The position numbers were made by a program, and so were the translations under genes. The notes under the pieces are model-generated. The model made no database searches and was not told the origin of the DNA. It saw nothing but the letters and a program-made list of their open reading frames with translations. This document shows positions 24,935-33,716 of a stretch of 64,000 nucleotides of DNA, piece after piece. Numbering within the stretch: position 1 is the first letter of the stretch; each line of letters starts with the position of its first letter. Source of the stretch: an uncultured Prevotellaceae bacterium (GTDB taxonomy: Bacteria > Bacteroidota > Bacteroidia > Bacteroidales > Bacteroidaceae); NCBI GenBank assembly GCA_946540735.1, contig CAMNIN010000010.1:21257-85256 (forward strand), in the 5' to 3' direction.

Positions 24935-25735
24935 TTATCGTGCACGGAGTTGCCAGAAAGCCACGGCAGCCGCAGCGGCCACGTTGAGTGAGTCCACCCC
25001 ATGAGCCATGGGAATCCTCACCACATAGTCAGCCCCGTCGATGGCCGTCTGTGGGAGTCCGTCTCCCTCGGTGCCCATCACGATGGCCAGCCGTGGCTGC
25101 TCCTGCAGGGCAGGGTGGTCGATCGGCACCGAGTTGTCGGTGAGTGCCATGGCTGCGGTGCGGAAGCCCATTTGCCGGAGTGAGGTGAGACTGGCATCCG
25201 TCCATGTCCATGGCACGAGGAACACCGTACCCATCGAGACCCTCACGGCCCGTCGGTTGAGCGGATCGCAGGAGTCGGGCGTGAGCAATACGGCATCGAT
25301 GCCCAGAGCCGCAGCGGAACGGAAGATGGCTCCGATGTTGGTGGTGTCCACCACGCCCTGGATGACCACCACCCGTCGGGCGTCCTTGCAGATTTCCTCC
25401 ACGGTCGGGGGAGCAGGCCGTCGCATGGCGCACAGCACGCCCCGCGTCAGGGTATATCCCGTGAGCGAGGCCAGTACCTCTCTGTCGCCGGTATAGATGG
25501 GGATGTCGCCACATCGGTCGATGATGTCGGCCGCGTCGCCTTGGATATGTTTCCGCTCACAGAGCAGTGCCGTGGGCTGATATCCCGCTTGTAGTGCCAC
25601 GCGGATCACCTTCGGGCTTTCGGCGATGAAGATGCCTTTTGTGGGTTCGATGCGCCGCCGTAGTTGGGCCTCGGTGAGTGTGCTGAACACTTCGACGCCA
25701 GGATGGGTGAGTGATGTGATCTCGATGATGTTCAT
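24935..25735 (-). CDS. TrmH/SpoU family RNA 2'-O-methyltransferase
   Basis: A 266-residue SPOUT methyltransferase that adds 2'-O-methyl groups to rRNA or tRNA using S-adenosylmethionine. All three SpoU motifs are present: TTNIGAIFRSAAALG (motif 1), AIVMGTEGDGLP (motif 2), IPMAHGVDSLNVAAAAAV (motif 3, knot). The N-terminal substrate-binding domain (TEAQLRRRIEPTKGIFIAESPKVI) is of the RlmB/TrmH type. Target nucleotide unknown. The ATG overlaps the end of the DUF3298 gene by four bases. Confidence 0.92.
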   Translation of the reverse strand: MNIIEITSLTHPGVEVFSTLTEAQLRRRIEPTKGIFIAESPKVIRVALQAGYQPTALLCERKHIQGDAADIIDRCGDIPIYTGDREVLASLTGYTLTRGVLCAMRRPAPPTVEEICKDARRVVVIQGVVDTTNIGAIFRSAAALGIDAVLLTPDSCDPLNRRAVRVSMGTVFLVPWTWTDASLTSLRQMGFRTAAMALTDNSVPIDHPALQEQPRLAIVMGTEGDGLPQTAIDGADYVVRIPMAHGVDSLNVAAAAAVAFWQLRAR

Positions 25736-26583
25736 GGATGATGCTGTTGTGTGGATATCACCTCCTTCGCTTCCTCCGTCAGGTAGGGTAGGATGACCGC
25801 ATAAGGGATAGTGAAGGCGGGGTCGCCCCAGTCGAAGGGACAGATGTCGTAGATGGAGTAATGGAAGCGCACGCCGTCGGCCACGAGGTAGGGCGGGAAG
25901 GTCGGCATGGGCATCAGGCTGAGGTCGGTGGTGCAGATTTCCTCCAGCTGTTGGTCACTCGACACCTCAAAGTAGGATTTCAGTCCCTCACGGATGAGAG
26001 CGAAAAGCTGTTCGTCGGTCCTGGCCAGGATGTCGTTGCTGAAACGGTGGCCGTCGCTGATGCGGAAAGTGACCCCATAGTCGGAATATTCACCGTGAGC
26101 CCCATGGGTGATGTAGGAATAGCGGTAAACCTCGTAGGTGACAAACTTCTCTCCCCGGCATGTCAATCTGATGTCGATGCCCTCCTCGGGAGCGTCGGTG
26201 TCGCTGATGTGGTCAATCCCCATCTGCTCCAGTGTTTTTGCCAGAGCCTCTTGCCTGTCCCTGCAGTAACGGCGCACCATTTCCTGAGGGTCGTCACCGA
26301 TGTTGGCCGTCCCATGCTCGAAGAGGGTCGTCTTGATGAAATCCCTGAGAGTCTTCACGATCACCTGTGGACCCTCCACGGGATAGTCGATATAGACGTC
26401 GCATGACCCATGCTCGCTCTTGAGGGCGAACTTGAACGAGTCGGTGCGCAGGAGGGGAGTGCCGCTGACCGTGCTTTCTGATGCCGTGGCCTCCTCAAGG
26501 GCGGGCTTGTGGGCATTCTTGCATTGGATGAGCAAGAGTGCGAGCGACACAAGAAACAGGTATGGCAACGAGCGCATAGGCAT
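25732..26583 (-). CDS. DUF3298 (RsiV-like) lipoprotein
   Basis: A 283-residue predicted lipoprotein: signal LPYLFLVSLALLLIQC with lipidated Cys in LIQCKNA. The C-terminal half is a DUF3298 domain (YGVTFRISDGHRFSNDILA, LVADGVRFHYSIYDICPFDWG, FTIPYAVILPYLTEEAKEVI), and the preceding region matches the DUF4163-like part seen in RsiV-type proteins (YEVYRYSYITHGAHGEYSDY). In Firmicutes RsiV binds lysozyme and holds sigma-V, but no sigma factor is nearby here, so that role is not supported. First gene of the operon with TrmH; stop overlaps the TrmH start. Confidence 0.85.
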   Translation of the reverse strand: MPMRSLPYLFLVSLALLLIQCKNAHKPALEEATASESTVSGTPLLRTDSFKFALKSEHGSCDVYIDYPVEGPQVIVKTLRDFIKTTLFEHGTANIGDDPQEMVRRYCRDRQEALAKTLEQMGIDHISDTDAPEEGIDIRLTCRGEKFVTYEVYRYSYITHGAHGEYSDYGVTFRISDGHRFSNDILARTDEQLFALIREGLKSYFEVSSDQQLEEICTTDLSLMPMPTFPPYLVADGVRFHYSIYDICPFDWGDPAFTIPYAVILPYLTEEAKEVISTQQHHP

Positions 26584-26602
26584 TTTTTTATCTCTTGAAC
26601 GG

Positions 26603-26610
26603 CAAATATA
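26603..26610 (-). promoter_or_regulatory. -7 element of the DUF3298-TrmH-beta-helix operon
   Basis: The minus strand reads TATATTTG, 19 bp before the ATG at 26583. A -33 box is not clear. Confidence 0.5.
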
Positions 26611-26618
26611 CGCAAATA

Positions 26619-26650
26619 TTTGGAATATTCCTATTTTTTCTTTATATTTA
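26619..26650 (+). promoter_or_regulatory. Promoter of the 26673 gene
   Basis: TTTG at 26619-26622, a 20-base spacer and TATATTTA at 26643-26650 (one mismatch to TAnnTTTG). It supports the start at 26673 over the longer frame from 26595. Confidence 0.55.
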
Positions 26651-26672
26651 CACCCGAATTGGAGGATTATGT

Positions 26673-27905
26673 ATGAAAAAAATCAGTCAGTTTCTTATCA
26701 TTTGTTTGCTGGTGTTGCTGTTTCCGGTGGCGGAAGTGAGTGCTCAGAGCACTGCGCAAAGCATCAGTGGCGTGGTGCGTGACGGCAAGACCGGGCGCAA
26801 ACTATCGCAGGCCAGCATCACCACTCTGGAGAGTCATGAGGCCACGGTGACCAATGCCGACGGCTTTTTCACGCTCAAGACCCAACGGCCTGTGGAGGCC
26901 ATCTACGTCTCCTGTCTGGGTTATTCCACCATTAAAGTGCCACTTGATGGAAAATCATCCGAAAACCTGAAAATCAGACTTTTGCCAGGTACTATTACAC
27001 TCTCAGAGGTGATTGTCTCGGCGATGAATCCCCTTGAAATCGTGCTGGCTGCCATGGACAAGATCAGCACCAACTACAGCCGCAATAACGAACTGATGCG
27101 GTGCTTCTATCGGGAGACCACCCAGAAGGGCCGGCGATACATCTATGTGGCTGAGGCCGTCACCCACCTCTACAAAAGCGGTTACAACCGCCTCACGGGA
27201 ATCGACCGGGTGGCCATAGAGAAGGGTCGCAAGCTCGTCAGCACCCGCGAGACCGATACCCTCGGAGCCAAGATCCAGGGCGGTCCGACGCTGCCTATCA
27301 CCCTCGACCTCCTGAAGAACCGTGAATTGCTGCTCGACCGGGAGGAACTCGGCCTCTACAACTTGCGGATGGAGGTGCCAGTGACCATCGACAACCGTCC
27401 GCAACTGGTCATCTCGTTTGAGCCCGCTTTTGTCACCGACCATGTGTTGCAGCGCGGGCGGATGTACATCGACCGTCAGAACCTGGCTTTCACTCGTATC
27501 GAGATGTCGCTCGACATGTCGGATGAGGTACGTGCCTCGCAAGCTATCCTGTTGCACAAGCCCGTCGGGGTGAGGTTCAAGCCCCGTGAGCTTCAGACTA
27601 CCGTGTCCTACCGCTACGACAATGGCTTCAGCCGGTTGCACTATCTTCATAGTGATGTGCGCTTCTATTGTGAATGGAGGCGTAAGCTGTTTGCCTCGCC
27701 TTATCACGTCGAGGCCGAGATGGTGGTCACCGACCTCCTCTCAGAGAATGCGGAGCCCATCAGAGGCAAGGCCTCGTTCAGTTCGCACGACTCCTATTAT
27801 GACAAGGTGGAGTTTTTCGCCGACCCCGATTTCTGGGGCGACTACAACATCATTGAGCCATCCGAGTCGTTGGAGAACGCCATCCACAAGTTGCGGAAGA
27901 AGTAA
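26673..27905 (+). CDS. Carboxypeptidase-like regulatory domain surface protein
   Basis: A 410-residue exported protein. The start is at 26673 because it gives a clean signal peptide (MKKISQFLIICLLVLLFPVAEVSA) and lies after the promoter; the open frame upstream is not credible. Residues 30-105 form a CarboxypepD_reg-like domain (ISGVVRDGKTGRKLSQASI, VTNADGFFTL, VEAIYVSCLGYSTIKV), and TITLSEVIVSAMNP resembles the connection to a TonB plug. The rest (RCFYRETTQKGRRYIYVAEAV, RMYIDRQNLAFTRIEMSL, ETVVTDLLSE-like strands) is the long beta-rich region of Bacteroidota surface proteins of unknown function; there is no barrel domain of SusC size. Likely outer-membrane associated. Confidence 0.78.
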   Translation: MKKISQFLIICLLVLLFPVAEVSAQSTAQSISGVVRDGKTGRKLSQASITTLESHEATVTNADGFFTLKTQRPVEAIYVSCLGYSTIKVPLDGKSSENLKIRLLPGTITLSEVIVSAMNPLEIVLAAMDKISTNYSRNNELMRCFYRETTQKGRRYIYVAEAVTHLYKSGYNRLTGIDRVAIEKGRKLVSTRETDTLGAKIQGGPTLPITLDLLKNRELLLDREELGLYNLRMEVPVTIDNRPQLVISFEPAFVTDHVLQRGRMYIDRQNLAFTRIEMSLDMSDEVRASQAILLHKPVGVRFKPRELQTTVSYRYDNGFSRLHYLHSDVRFYCEWRRKLFASPYHVEAEMVVTDLLSENAEPIRGKASFSSHDSYYDKVEFFADPDFWGDYNIIEPSESLENAIHKLRKK

Positions 27906-27957
27906 AAGAGTTTCTCACCCTTGATGGAAAGTCTTTTCAAGGCTTGCATGAACCCCC

Positions 27958-28042
27958 AGTTGCTCTTTCCATTGTTCGTGCCCCCCAATTGCCCTTTCCA
28001 TCGGCTGTGGCACCAATTGCCTTTTTCGTCGGTCGTGGCACA
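27958..28042 (+). repeat. Three degenerate 28-30-bp tandem units
   Basis: Units of the form AGTTGCTCTTTCCATTGTTC / AATTGCCCTTTCCATCGGC / AATTGCCTTTTTCGTCGGTC, each ending GTGGCAC or GTGCCC. It fills the intergenic region between two convergent genes; no gene is supported here. Confidence 0.6.
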
Positions 28043-28137
28043 GACCAGCTCCTCTTTCCTTGCAAGGGGAGGGGAGTGCCTGACGGACAGAGGAAGAGGA
28101 TACAATAAAAGACATTTTAAAGTGGATGCATAATTAA

Positions 28138-28177
28138 AAAACAGCCGCTTCCGAAAGTTCTCGGGAGCGGCTGTTTT
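28138..28177. terminator. Hairpin terminator for the HAD lipoprotein gene
   Basis: AAAACAGCCGCTTCC pairs with GGGAGCGGCTGTTTT around GAAAGTTCTC. On the minus strand it is followed by a T-run (TTTTTT), so it terminates the gene ending at 28193; it may also act in the plus direction. Confidence 0.8.
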
Positions 28178-28192
28178 GAAGGTATTTTCTCA

Positions 28193-29251
28193 TTACTCGA
28201 ATTTGAAATCTTCTATCGTTACGCCATCACCGTAGATGGTCTTGAAGTCATCCCTCATCGAAATGACATGGTAGCCCGCCTCACGCCACTGGGCACCTAA
28301 TGAGAGAGCTTTCTCACGGTTGGCATGGTCTCTGGCATCATCGTCGGCAATCAGCATGAAGGCAGCAGAGCGGTAGGTGTTGCTCAGACAGAAATTGTGC
28401 ATGGCGCAGTCGCCGCCGCTGTTGCCAAACGACAGGACAGGCACCTTGCCAATCTCCTGAGTGATTTGCAGCACCTTATTGGTCTTCAGGTTCTTGATGA
28501 TGAGTTCGTCGGTCCTGATGAGGTCTTCTTCCTTGCCCATGGTATAGTTGACGCCAGCCTCATCGCCCTGCTTTCTCGAGCGCAGTTTCACGTCCATGCC
28601 AATCACACGGTTGGGGTTGATGCCTAAAGGTTCTACCAGTGCTCTGCAGATGAACCTGTCGGAGCCGGATACTACATAGAAAGTGAATCCATTCGCCTTG
28701 AGATAGTTGAACACCTGCAGCATAGGCTGGTAGACACCCTGGCCGTAGGTCATTCCGCGGAAGCCGTTGGCAGGTTTGGCTGCGAAAGCCTTGACGTAGG
28801 CGTCAAACTCAGCCAGCGACATCCCGGCGTATGCCTTTGCAGCCGCCACGGCATGTTTCATGTCGAAATGTGAGGGGAGCGGTTTCCCGTTTCTGACAAA
28901 GTCTCTGATTTCCTGTGCCGTCTGCTTGACATCGTCGGGGGCGATGTTTTTATATGCCTCATCCTCCAGCACGCGGTATTCCAGCATGAGGTATTCGAAG
29001 TAGGTTGGATAGAGTTCGGCGACGAAAGTGCCGTCCATGTCGAAAGTGGCGATTCTGTCTTCCTCCTTGATGAAATTCTTGGATTTGGGGTTTGTCACGT
29101 CCTCGACGTATTCTTGCAGAGCGTTCTTGGCTTCACAGTCATTCCACAAGGTGAAATAGTCTATTTTGGCAGGTGCGTCAGAGTCATCATTGCCGCAACC
29201 ACTGAGGATGCCGATGAAGGCAATGAGGATAGGGATAAAAAGTTTTTTCAT
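28193..29251 (-). CDS. Lipoprotein HAD superfamily hydrolase
   Basis: A 352-residue lipoprotein with signal KKLFIPILIAFIGILSGC (lipobox LSGC). Its HAD motifs are intact: motif I FDMDGTFVAELYP (catalytic Asp pair DxD), motif II VVSGSDRFICRAL, motif III with a Lys region, motif IV GNSGGDCAMHNF. The cap is of the phosphoserine-phosphatase-like type. It should be a periplasmic phosphatase because it carries a lipid anchor; substrate unknown. It has its own promoter (CTTG, 20 bases, TACTTTTG on the minus strand) and a strong terminator. Confidence 0.88.
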   Translation of the reverse strand: MKKLFIPILIAFIGILSGCGNDDSDAPAKIDYFTLWNDCEAKNALQEYVEDVTNPKSKNFIKEEDRIATFDMDGTFVAELYPTYFEYLMLEYRVLEDEAYKNIAPDDVKQTAQEIRDFVRNGKPLPSHFDMKHAVAAAKAYAGMSLAEFDAYVKAFAAKPANGFRGMTYGQGVYQPMLQVFNYLKANGFTFYVVSGSDRFICRALVEPLGINPNRVIGMDVKLRSRKQGDEAGVNYTMGKEEDLIRTDELIIKNLKTNKVLQITQEIGKVPVLSFGNSGGDCAMHNFCLSNTYRSAAFMLIADDDARDHANREKALSLGAQWREAGYHVISMRDDFKTIYGDGVTIEDFKFE

Positions 29252-29297
29252 AACGTCTTGTCTTTTTTCTTTTTTTTGAAGGTTTTGACTTGTCGTG

Positions 29298-29329
29298 CAA
29301 AAGTAATCATTTTGAACCTAACAGCCAAG
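29298..29329 (-). promoter_or_regulatory. Promoter of the HAD lipoprotein gene
   Basis: On the minus strand CTTG (29329-29326), 20-base spacer, TACTTTTG (29305-29298). It ends 46 bp before the ATG. Confidence 0.6.
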
Positions 29330-29361
29330 GGATTCGCAATCATTTTGCTCTTCGTGGTTTT

Positions 29362-29489
29362 GGAGACGCCCCGATGTGACGTCTCTACATTTTGGTCTTT
29401 TGGGGGTGGGGAGACGCCCCGATGTGATGTCTCTACATTTTGGTCTTTTGGGGGTGGGGAGACGCCCCGATGTGACGTCTCTACATTTT
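29362..29489 (+). repeat. GAGACG...CGTCTC repeat array 2
   Basis: Three direct units beginning GGAGACGCCCC at 29362, 29410 and 29458, an exact 48-bp period, with TTTTGGTCTTTTGGGGGTGG spacers. The middle unit has GATGTCTC in place of GACGTCTC. It lies between the divergent HAD and anSME genes. Confidence 0.9.
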
Positions 29490-29571
29490 GGTCTTTTGGG
29501 GGGTGGGAGTGATTTGATGTGATGAGAAGGACTTTTTTTAAGTGGATTCAAATTTTTTCATGGAAAAATGC

Positions 29572-29579
29572 TATTTTTG
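29572..29579 (+). promoter_or_regulatory. -7 element of the sulfatase-maturase gene
   Basis: TATTTTTG, ending 44 bp before the start. It lies inside the longer open frame from 29519, which supports the downstream start. Confidence 0.5.
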
Positions 29580-29623
29580 CATTCGAAAGAACGATTGGTT
29601 ACCCTGATGAAAAGATCCTTTGC

Positions 29624-30799
29624 ATGATGAATGGTTTCACAGCCCCTTTCACCCATCCCGTCTATGTGATGCTCAAGCCAGCTGGCGCACGATGCAATCT
29701 GGCTTGCCGCTATTGTTATTACCTCGGGAAATCACGGTTTTATGAGGATGTGCAGCGGCATGTGATGCGTGATGAGTTGTTGGAAGTTTTTACGCGCGAG
29801 TATATCCAGATGCAGATCCAGCGTGAGGTGCTGTTCACCTGGCATGGCGGCGAGACGCTGTTGCGGCCGCTCTCCTTTTATCAGAACGCACTGCGGTTGC
29901 AACACAAATATGCCGGATACCATGTCGTGGACAACTGCATCCAAACCAACGGGACATTGCTTACCGACGAGTGGTGCCGTTTCTTTCATGATAACGGATG
30001 GTTGGTGGGGCTTTCCATAGACGGGCCACAGCCCTTGCACGATGCCTATCGGAAAGACAAGCGGGGAGGAACGACGCATCATCAGGTGATGAGAGCGATC
30101 GAACTGCTCGACAAGTATGGTGTGATGTGGAATGCCATGGCCGTGGTCAACCGTCTCAATGCCGATTATCCTGTGGATTTCTATCGTTTTTTCAAAGGGA
30201 TCGGGTGCCGTTATTTGCAATTCACGCCCATCGTCGAGCCCCTTCTTTCAGAAAGAGGCAATGCGGGAAAAGGAGGCAACGGAAGAGGTCCGGCTGTCAC
30301 GCCCGAGTCTGTGACCCCAGCGCAGTGGGGCTCGTTTCTTTGTCAGGTGTTTGATGAGTGGCAGAAAGAGGACGTTGGGGCAGTGTACGTGCAGCTCTTT
30401 GAATCGACTTTGGCCAACTGGGTGGGAGTGGAGCCCCCCGTTTGTTCCATGGCCCGTCACTGCGGTCATGTGCTGGTGATGGAGTTTAACGGTGATGTGT
30501 ATAGCTGCGACCATTTCGTCTTCCCCGAGCATCGTTTGGGAAATATCCTTGAGCAGCCTCTGGCAGAACTTGTCGGTAGTGCTCAACAGCGGATTTTCCA
30601 GACGCTCAAGACCCGTCTTCCTGGTGTTTGCCGGCAATGCCCGTTTGAGTTTCTGTGTCATGGGGAATGTCCCAAGAACCGATTATGCCATACCGCTGAG
30701 GGAGAGGCAGGGTTGAACTACCTGTGTGAGGGGTATCGCCGGTTTTTTGAGCATTCCGCCGATTTCATGAGGAGAATGGCAGAGCAGGTAGTCGGATGA
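29624..30799 (+). CDS. Anaerobic sulfatase-maturating enzyme (radical SAM)
   Basis: A 391-residue radical SAM/SPASM enzyme that converts the active-site Ser or Cys of sulfatases to formylglycine. Start at 29624 (MMNGFTAPFTHPVYVM), because the frame upstream crosses the promoter and is not conserved-looking; ATG 29627 is equivalent. The radical SAM cluster is Cys24, Cys28, Cys31 in CNLACRYCYYL; TWHGGETLL follows. The C-terminal SPASM region has CGHVLVMEFNGDVYSC, then CRQCPFEFLCHGECPKNRLC with the auxiliary cluster cysteines. Its substrate is very probably the sulfatase 130 bp downstream on the opposite strand, whose active-site motif is Ser-type. Confidence 0.93.
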   Translation: MMNGFTAPFTHPVYVMLKPAGARCNLACRYCYYLGKSRFYEDVQRHVMRDELLEVFTREYIQMQIQREVLFTWHGGETLLRPLSFYQNALRLQHKYAGYHVVDNCIQTNGTLLTDEWCRFFHDNGWLVGLSIDGPQPLHDAYRKDKRGGTTHHQVMRAIELLDKYGVMWNAMAVVNRLNADYPVDFYRFFKGIGCRYLQFTPIVEPLLSERGNAGKGGNGRGPAVTPESVTPAQWGSFLCQVFDEWQKEDVGAVYVQLFESTLANWVGVEPPVCSMARHCGHVLVMEFNGDVYSCDHFVFPEHRLGNILEQPLAELVGSAQQRIFQTLKTRLPGVCRQCPFEFLCHGECPKNRLCHTAEGEAGLNYLCEGYRRFFEHSADFMRRMAEQVVG

Positions 30800-30930
30800 T
30801 GCCTGGCGCTTTCGCCTGGGCATAGGTCGGAATAGTCGGAGGTGTCTTGGAATGCTCGAAAAGTGAAAGAACATTTGGCTTAACTTCTTTAACTTCAATG
30901 ACTTCTTTACTTCCGGAAGATAAGTAAAGC

Positions 30931-32337
30931 TTAATCGTCGGGAGTAGGCCAGTTGGGAGAGGGCATGCGGGCCGCTTTCATCTGTTTGTCGAACTCCTCG
31001 ACCATTTCGGGATGCTCGGCAGCCAGGTTGTGGCTCTCCGTCACATCGTCGCGCAGGTTGTAGAGTTCGAGCGGCGCACCCCGTTTCACCGTCACACATT
31101 TCCAGTCACCCTTGCGCGCGGCCCTCTGCACACCGGGAAATTCCCAATAGAGCATACGGTTGTCGGTATCCACCTGCTGTCCATAGAACAGCGGCAGGAT
31201 ATTGATGCCGTTGATGCCCTGCGGCAGGTGAGCCGTGGCCCCTGTCAAGGCCGCGAAGGTCGGCATGATATCCGGGAAATAGATGATGTTGTCGAGCGTT
31301 TGCACAGGCACCTTCCCCGGTTGGTTGACGATGAGCGGTACACGGATGCCCCCCTCGTAGAGTTGTCCTTTCCTTCCGCGGAAGCCCGCATTGCAGTTGA
31401 AGAGTTTCAACGGAGCCTGCACCGCTGCCCCGTTGTCGGAGGCGAAGATCACCAGTGTGTTGTCGCGCAAGTGGAGTTTGTCGAGTTCCTTGAGCAATCG
31501 TCCGATGGCTTCATCCATGTGGGTGATGAGTGCTGCATAGCGCTTGGTGTTCATGTCCCATTGCTCATCGTCATACCATACGGTGTTGTCGATGATATAA
31601 GGTTCATGCGGTGCATCGAAAGCCAGGTAGAGGAAGAACGGGTTCTGTCGGTTGCGCTTGATAAACTTGATGGCATCGTCGGTCGACAGGTCGGTGTTGT
31701 GCTTCACGTGCTTGTCGTGTGCATTGGCCTTGATATGGATGAGGCGGTCGTTGTCGAAGCGGTAGTAGGGATAATAATAAGGTGAGTTGGAGTGCACGGT
31801 GGAGATGGTCCAGCCATAGAACTCGTCGAAACCGCGGTGATTGGGAGACGAGCCAGGGTCATAGCCATCGAGATGCCATTTGTTGACCAGGCATGTGCGG
31901 TATCCGGCAGCCCCCACCACGGTGGCCAGTGTGGTGTCCTCGGGCAGGAGGTTGGCGCGGCGGATATAGGTGGTGTCGCCCTTGGCGTTGATTTTCACGC
32001 CCTGTATGCCGCCGGCCGGACATTGGTTGTCGCGGATACGGGTATGGCCGGTGTCCTTGCCTGTCATCAGTGAGCATCGTGAAGGCGAGCTGATGCCGCT
32101 GCCCGCATAGCATTGTGTGAACCGGGTGCCAGTGGCAGCGAGTCGGTCGATGTTGGGCGTCTTCACATGCTCACTGCCATAGCATGACAGATCGCCGTAG
32201 CCCATATCGTCGGCCAGGATGAAGATGATGTTGGGCCGCTCCGGCGTCGCTTTGGTCTTGGGTGTGCCGGCTTGGGCAGCATGAGGGATGATGACCCCTG
32301 CTGCCAGGATACTGCTATATCGGATGGCTTTTTTCAT
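30931..32337 (-). CDS. Secreted Ser-type S1 sulfatase
   Basis: A 468-residue sulfatase that removes sulfate esters from glycans in the periplasm or at the surface. Start at 32337 (MKKAIRYSSILAAGVIIPHAAQA, signal peptide); 40 residues upstream in frame lie across the promoter. The metal site begins IIFILADDMGYGDLSCYG (Asp43, Asp44) and the formylglycine motif is Ser83 in ISSPSRCSLMTG, so it is Ser-type, needing an anaerobic maturase. IFASDNGAAVQ supplies the second metal ligands and FRGRKGQLYEGGIRVP the basic pocket. Exact sulfated substrate cannot be told. Gene is convergent with the maturase gene. Confidence 0.92.
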   Translation of the reverse strand: MKKAIRYSSILAAGVIIPHAAQAGTPKTKATPERPNIIFILADDMGYGDLSCYGSEHVKTPNIDRLAATGTRFTQCYAGSGISSPSRCSLMTGKDTGHTRIRDNQCPAGGIQGVKINAKGDTTYIRRANLLPEDTTLATVVGAAGYRTCLVNKWHLDGYDPGSSPNHRGFDEFYGWTISTVHSNSPYYYPYYRFDNDRLIHIKANAHDKHVKHNTDLSTDDAIKFIKRNRQNPFFLYLAFDAPHEPYIIDNTVWYDDEQWDMNTKRYAALITHMDEAIGRLLKELDKLHLRDNTLVIFASDNGAAVQAPLKLFNCNAGFRGRKGQLYEGGIRVPLIVNQPGKVPVQTLDNIIYFPDIMPTFAALTGATAHLPQGINGINILPLFYGQQVDTDNRMLYWEFPGVQRAARKGDWKCVTVKRGAPLELYNLRDDVTESHNLAAEHPEMVEEFDKQMKAARMPSPNWPTPDD

Positions 32338-32380
32338 GAAGATCTCGCTTGTGTGAAGGATAAGGAGTTTGCTTGATTTG

Positions 32381-32412
32381 CAAAAATAAGTGTTTTTGTG
32401 CAATTGGGCAAG
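32381..32412 (-). promoter_or_regulatory. Promoter of the sulfatase gene
   Basis: On the minus strand CTTG (32412-32409), 20-base spacer, TATTTTTG (32388-32381). It lies 44 bp before the chosen ATG at 32337 and inside the longer frame, confirming the start. Confidence 0.6.
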
Positions 32413-32484
32413 AAAAAGCGGAAGTTTTGGTTTTTTTGAGGCGATGAGTAAAGGCAAGTGATTTCGACCTGTGCGGTTGGAAAC

Positions 32485-32733
32485 GAATCCCGATGAACGG
32501 TGAAGACGGCCTGCCTTTTCTCGGATTACAAATCCTGATACTCAAAGCGTCGGGATTCTTGGACAAGCCAAGCGTCACCCTGCGGGTGCCGAGCGACAAA
32601 TCCCGACGAACGGGGAACTAAAGCTTTTTCGGATTACAAATCCTGATACTCAAAGCGTCGGGATTGCAAATCCCGACGAACTAAGAACTAAGGAATCCTG
32701 ACGAACTAAGGAATCCTGACGAACCAAGAACAA
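32485..32733. repeat. Palindromic repeat cluster 3 (inverted orientation)
   Basis: Copies of CGGATTACAAATCCTGATAC and GTCGGGATTGCAAATCCCGA, plus GGATTCTTGGACAAGCCAAG with a CACCCTGCGGGTG hairpin, then decayed AATCCTGACGAACTAAGG units. This is the same family as clusters 1 and 2 read from the other strand. It lies between divergent genes, beyond both promoters, so it may be copied into neither mRNA. No gene is present in this 570-bp gap. Confidence 0.85.
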
Positions 32734-32858
32734 AACGTCGAATCATGATGGGCATCACTCAATTTTGAATCTCACAGATAGTTGACTGGGTGATTACCAT
32801 CAAAGGCATAAAATGTGAAAAAATGAGAAACGGATGTCGGAAATCAGTTTTTTTTATT

Positions 32859-32866
32859 TAACTTTG
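32859..32866 (+). promoter_or_regulatory. -7 element of the DUF3332 gene
   Basis: TAACTTTG ending 43 bp before the ATG. Upstream is a T-rich run without an exact TTTG at the expected distance. Confidence 0.55.
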
Positions 32867-32909
32867 CGGCATTGATTGGAACGTATATTATTCACTAAAT
32901 TTCAAAAAC

Positions 32910-33464
32910 ATGAAAAAACATTATTTCCGTGTGGTGGTTTTCCTGTTGGCAGGAAGCATGCTCACCAGTTCGTGCATCGGTTCGTTCAGTCTTTTCAACA
33001 AGTATGCCGCCTGGCAGTGTGAGATGAGCGACAGCAAGTATCTCAATGCCATTGTCGGTTTCTTCCTTATGCCGATAGTGGGCAGTGTCTGTCTGTTTGT
33101 CGACAGCGTGGTGCTCAATACCATTGAGTTTTGGACGGGCGACAATCCCGTGGCATCTAATATCGGCAAGACCCAGAAGATACTCGGTGAGGATGGCAAG
33201 CTCTATGCCGTGAAGACCCTTCGCAATGGTTATAAGATCACGGCACCCAACGGCGAGGTGACCCGCCTGATCTACGACAAGGCCAACGACAGTTGGTCGA
33301 TCAGCCAGAACGGCATCACCAAGGAGATCTTCCGTTATAACGAGGACGGCAAGAGCATCAAGATGGAGGTCAATGGCCAGAGCCGCGACTTCACCCTCAA
33401 TGAGCAGGGCGTGATGCAAGCCGAGATGGCTGCCCACCAGGGCTTCTTCCTTGCCGCCAAATAA
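32910..33464 (+). CDS. DUF3332 family lipoprotein
   Basis: A 184-residue DUF3332 protein: lipoprotein signal with TSSCIGSF, KYAAWQCEMSDSKYLNAIVG, a hydrophobic segment FFLMPIVGSVCLFVDSVVLNTIEFW, and a C-terminal part ending HQGFFLAAK. The central membrane-like stretch and the conserved NTIEFWTGDNP are family hallmarks. Function unknown. Independent gene with its own -7 box and a strong terminator. Confidence 0.88.
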   Translation: MKKHYFRVVVFLLAGSMLTSSCIGSFSLFNKYAAWQCEMSDSKYLNAIVGFFLMPIVGSVCLFVDSVVLNTIEFWTGDNPVASNIGKTQKILGEDGKLYAVKTLRNGYKITAPNGEVTRLIYDKANDSWSISQNGITKEIFRYNEDGKSIKMEVNGQSRDFTLNEQGVMQAEMAAHQGFFLAAK

Positions 33465-33483
33465 GCGGTCAGCATGATAAAAA

Positions 33484-33523
33484 AGTGAGGAGACGGCAGA
33501 GATGGTCGTCTCCTCACTTTTTT
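33484..33523 (+). terminator. Rho-independent terminator of the DUF3332 gene
   Basis: AGTGAGGAGACG pairs with CGTCTCCTCACT around a loop of about 11 bases, followed by six T. Confidence 0.9.
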
Positions 33524-33615
33524 GTGCTCTGGCACCGAATCGCTCCACATTTATTTCACGCCACCCCCATCAATCAGGGATGAAACATAATTGAAAGGCT
33601 TTGGCATAATCCTTG

Positions 33616-33646
33616 ATTGCAGTTAAGACATTTCGTATTAAATTTG
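33616..33646 (+). promoter_or_regulatory. Promoter of the CE15 gene
   Basis: ATTG at 33616-33619, a 19-base spacer, TAAATTTG at 33639-33646, ending 70 bp before the ATG. It is separate from the promoter region in front of susC. Confidence 0.6.
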
Positions 33647-33716
33647 CGACACAAAATAATCTTTACTTACTAATTTTTTTTGTTAACCGCTGTTTATTAT
33701 TAAATGTTTTAGCAGT

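Noticed and set aside
27921..28133. 70-residue frame between convergent genes
   Set aside because: It lies in degenerate tandem repeats, has no start context and no homology pattern I recognise.
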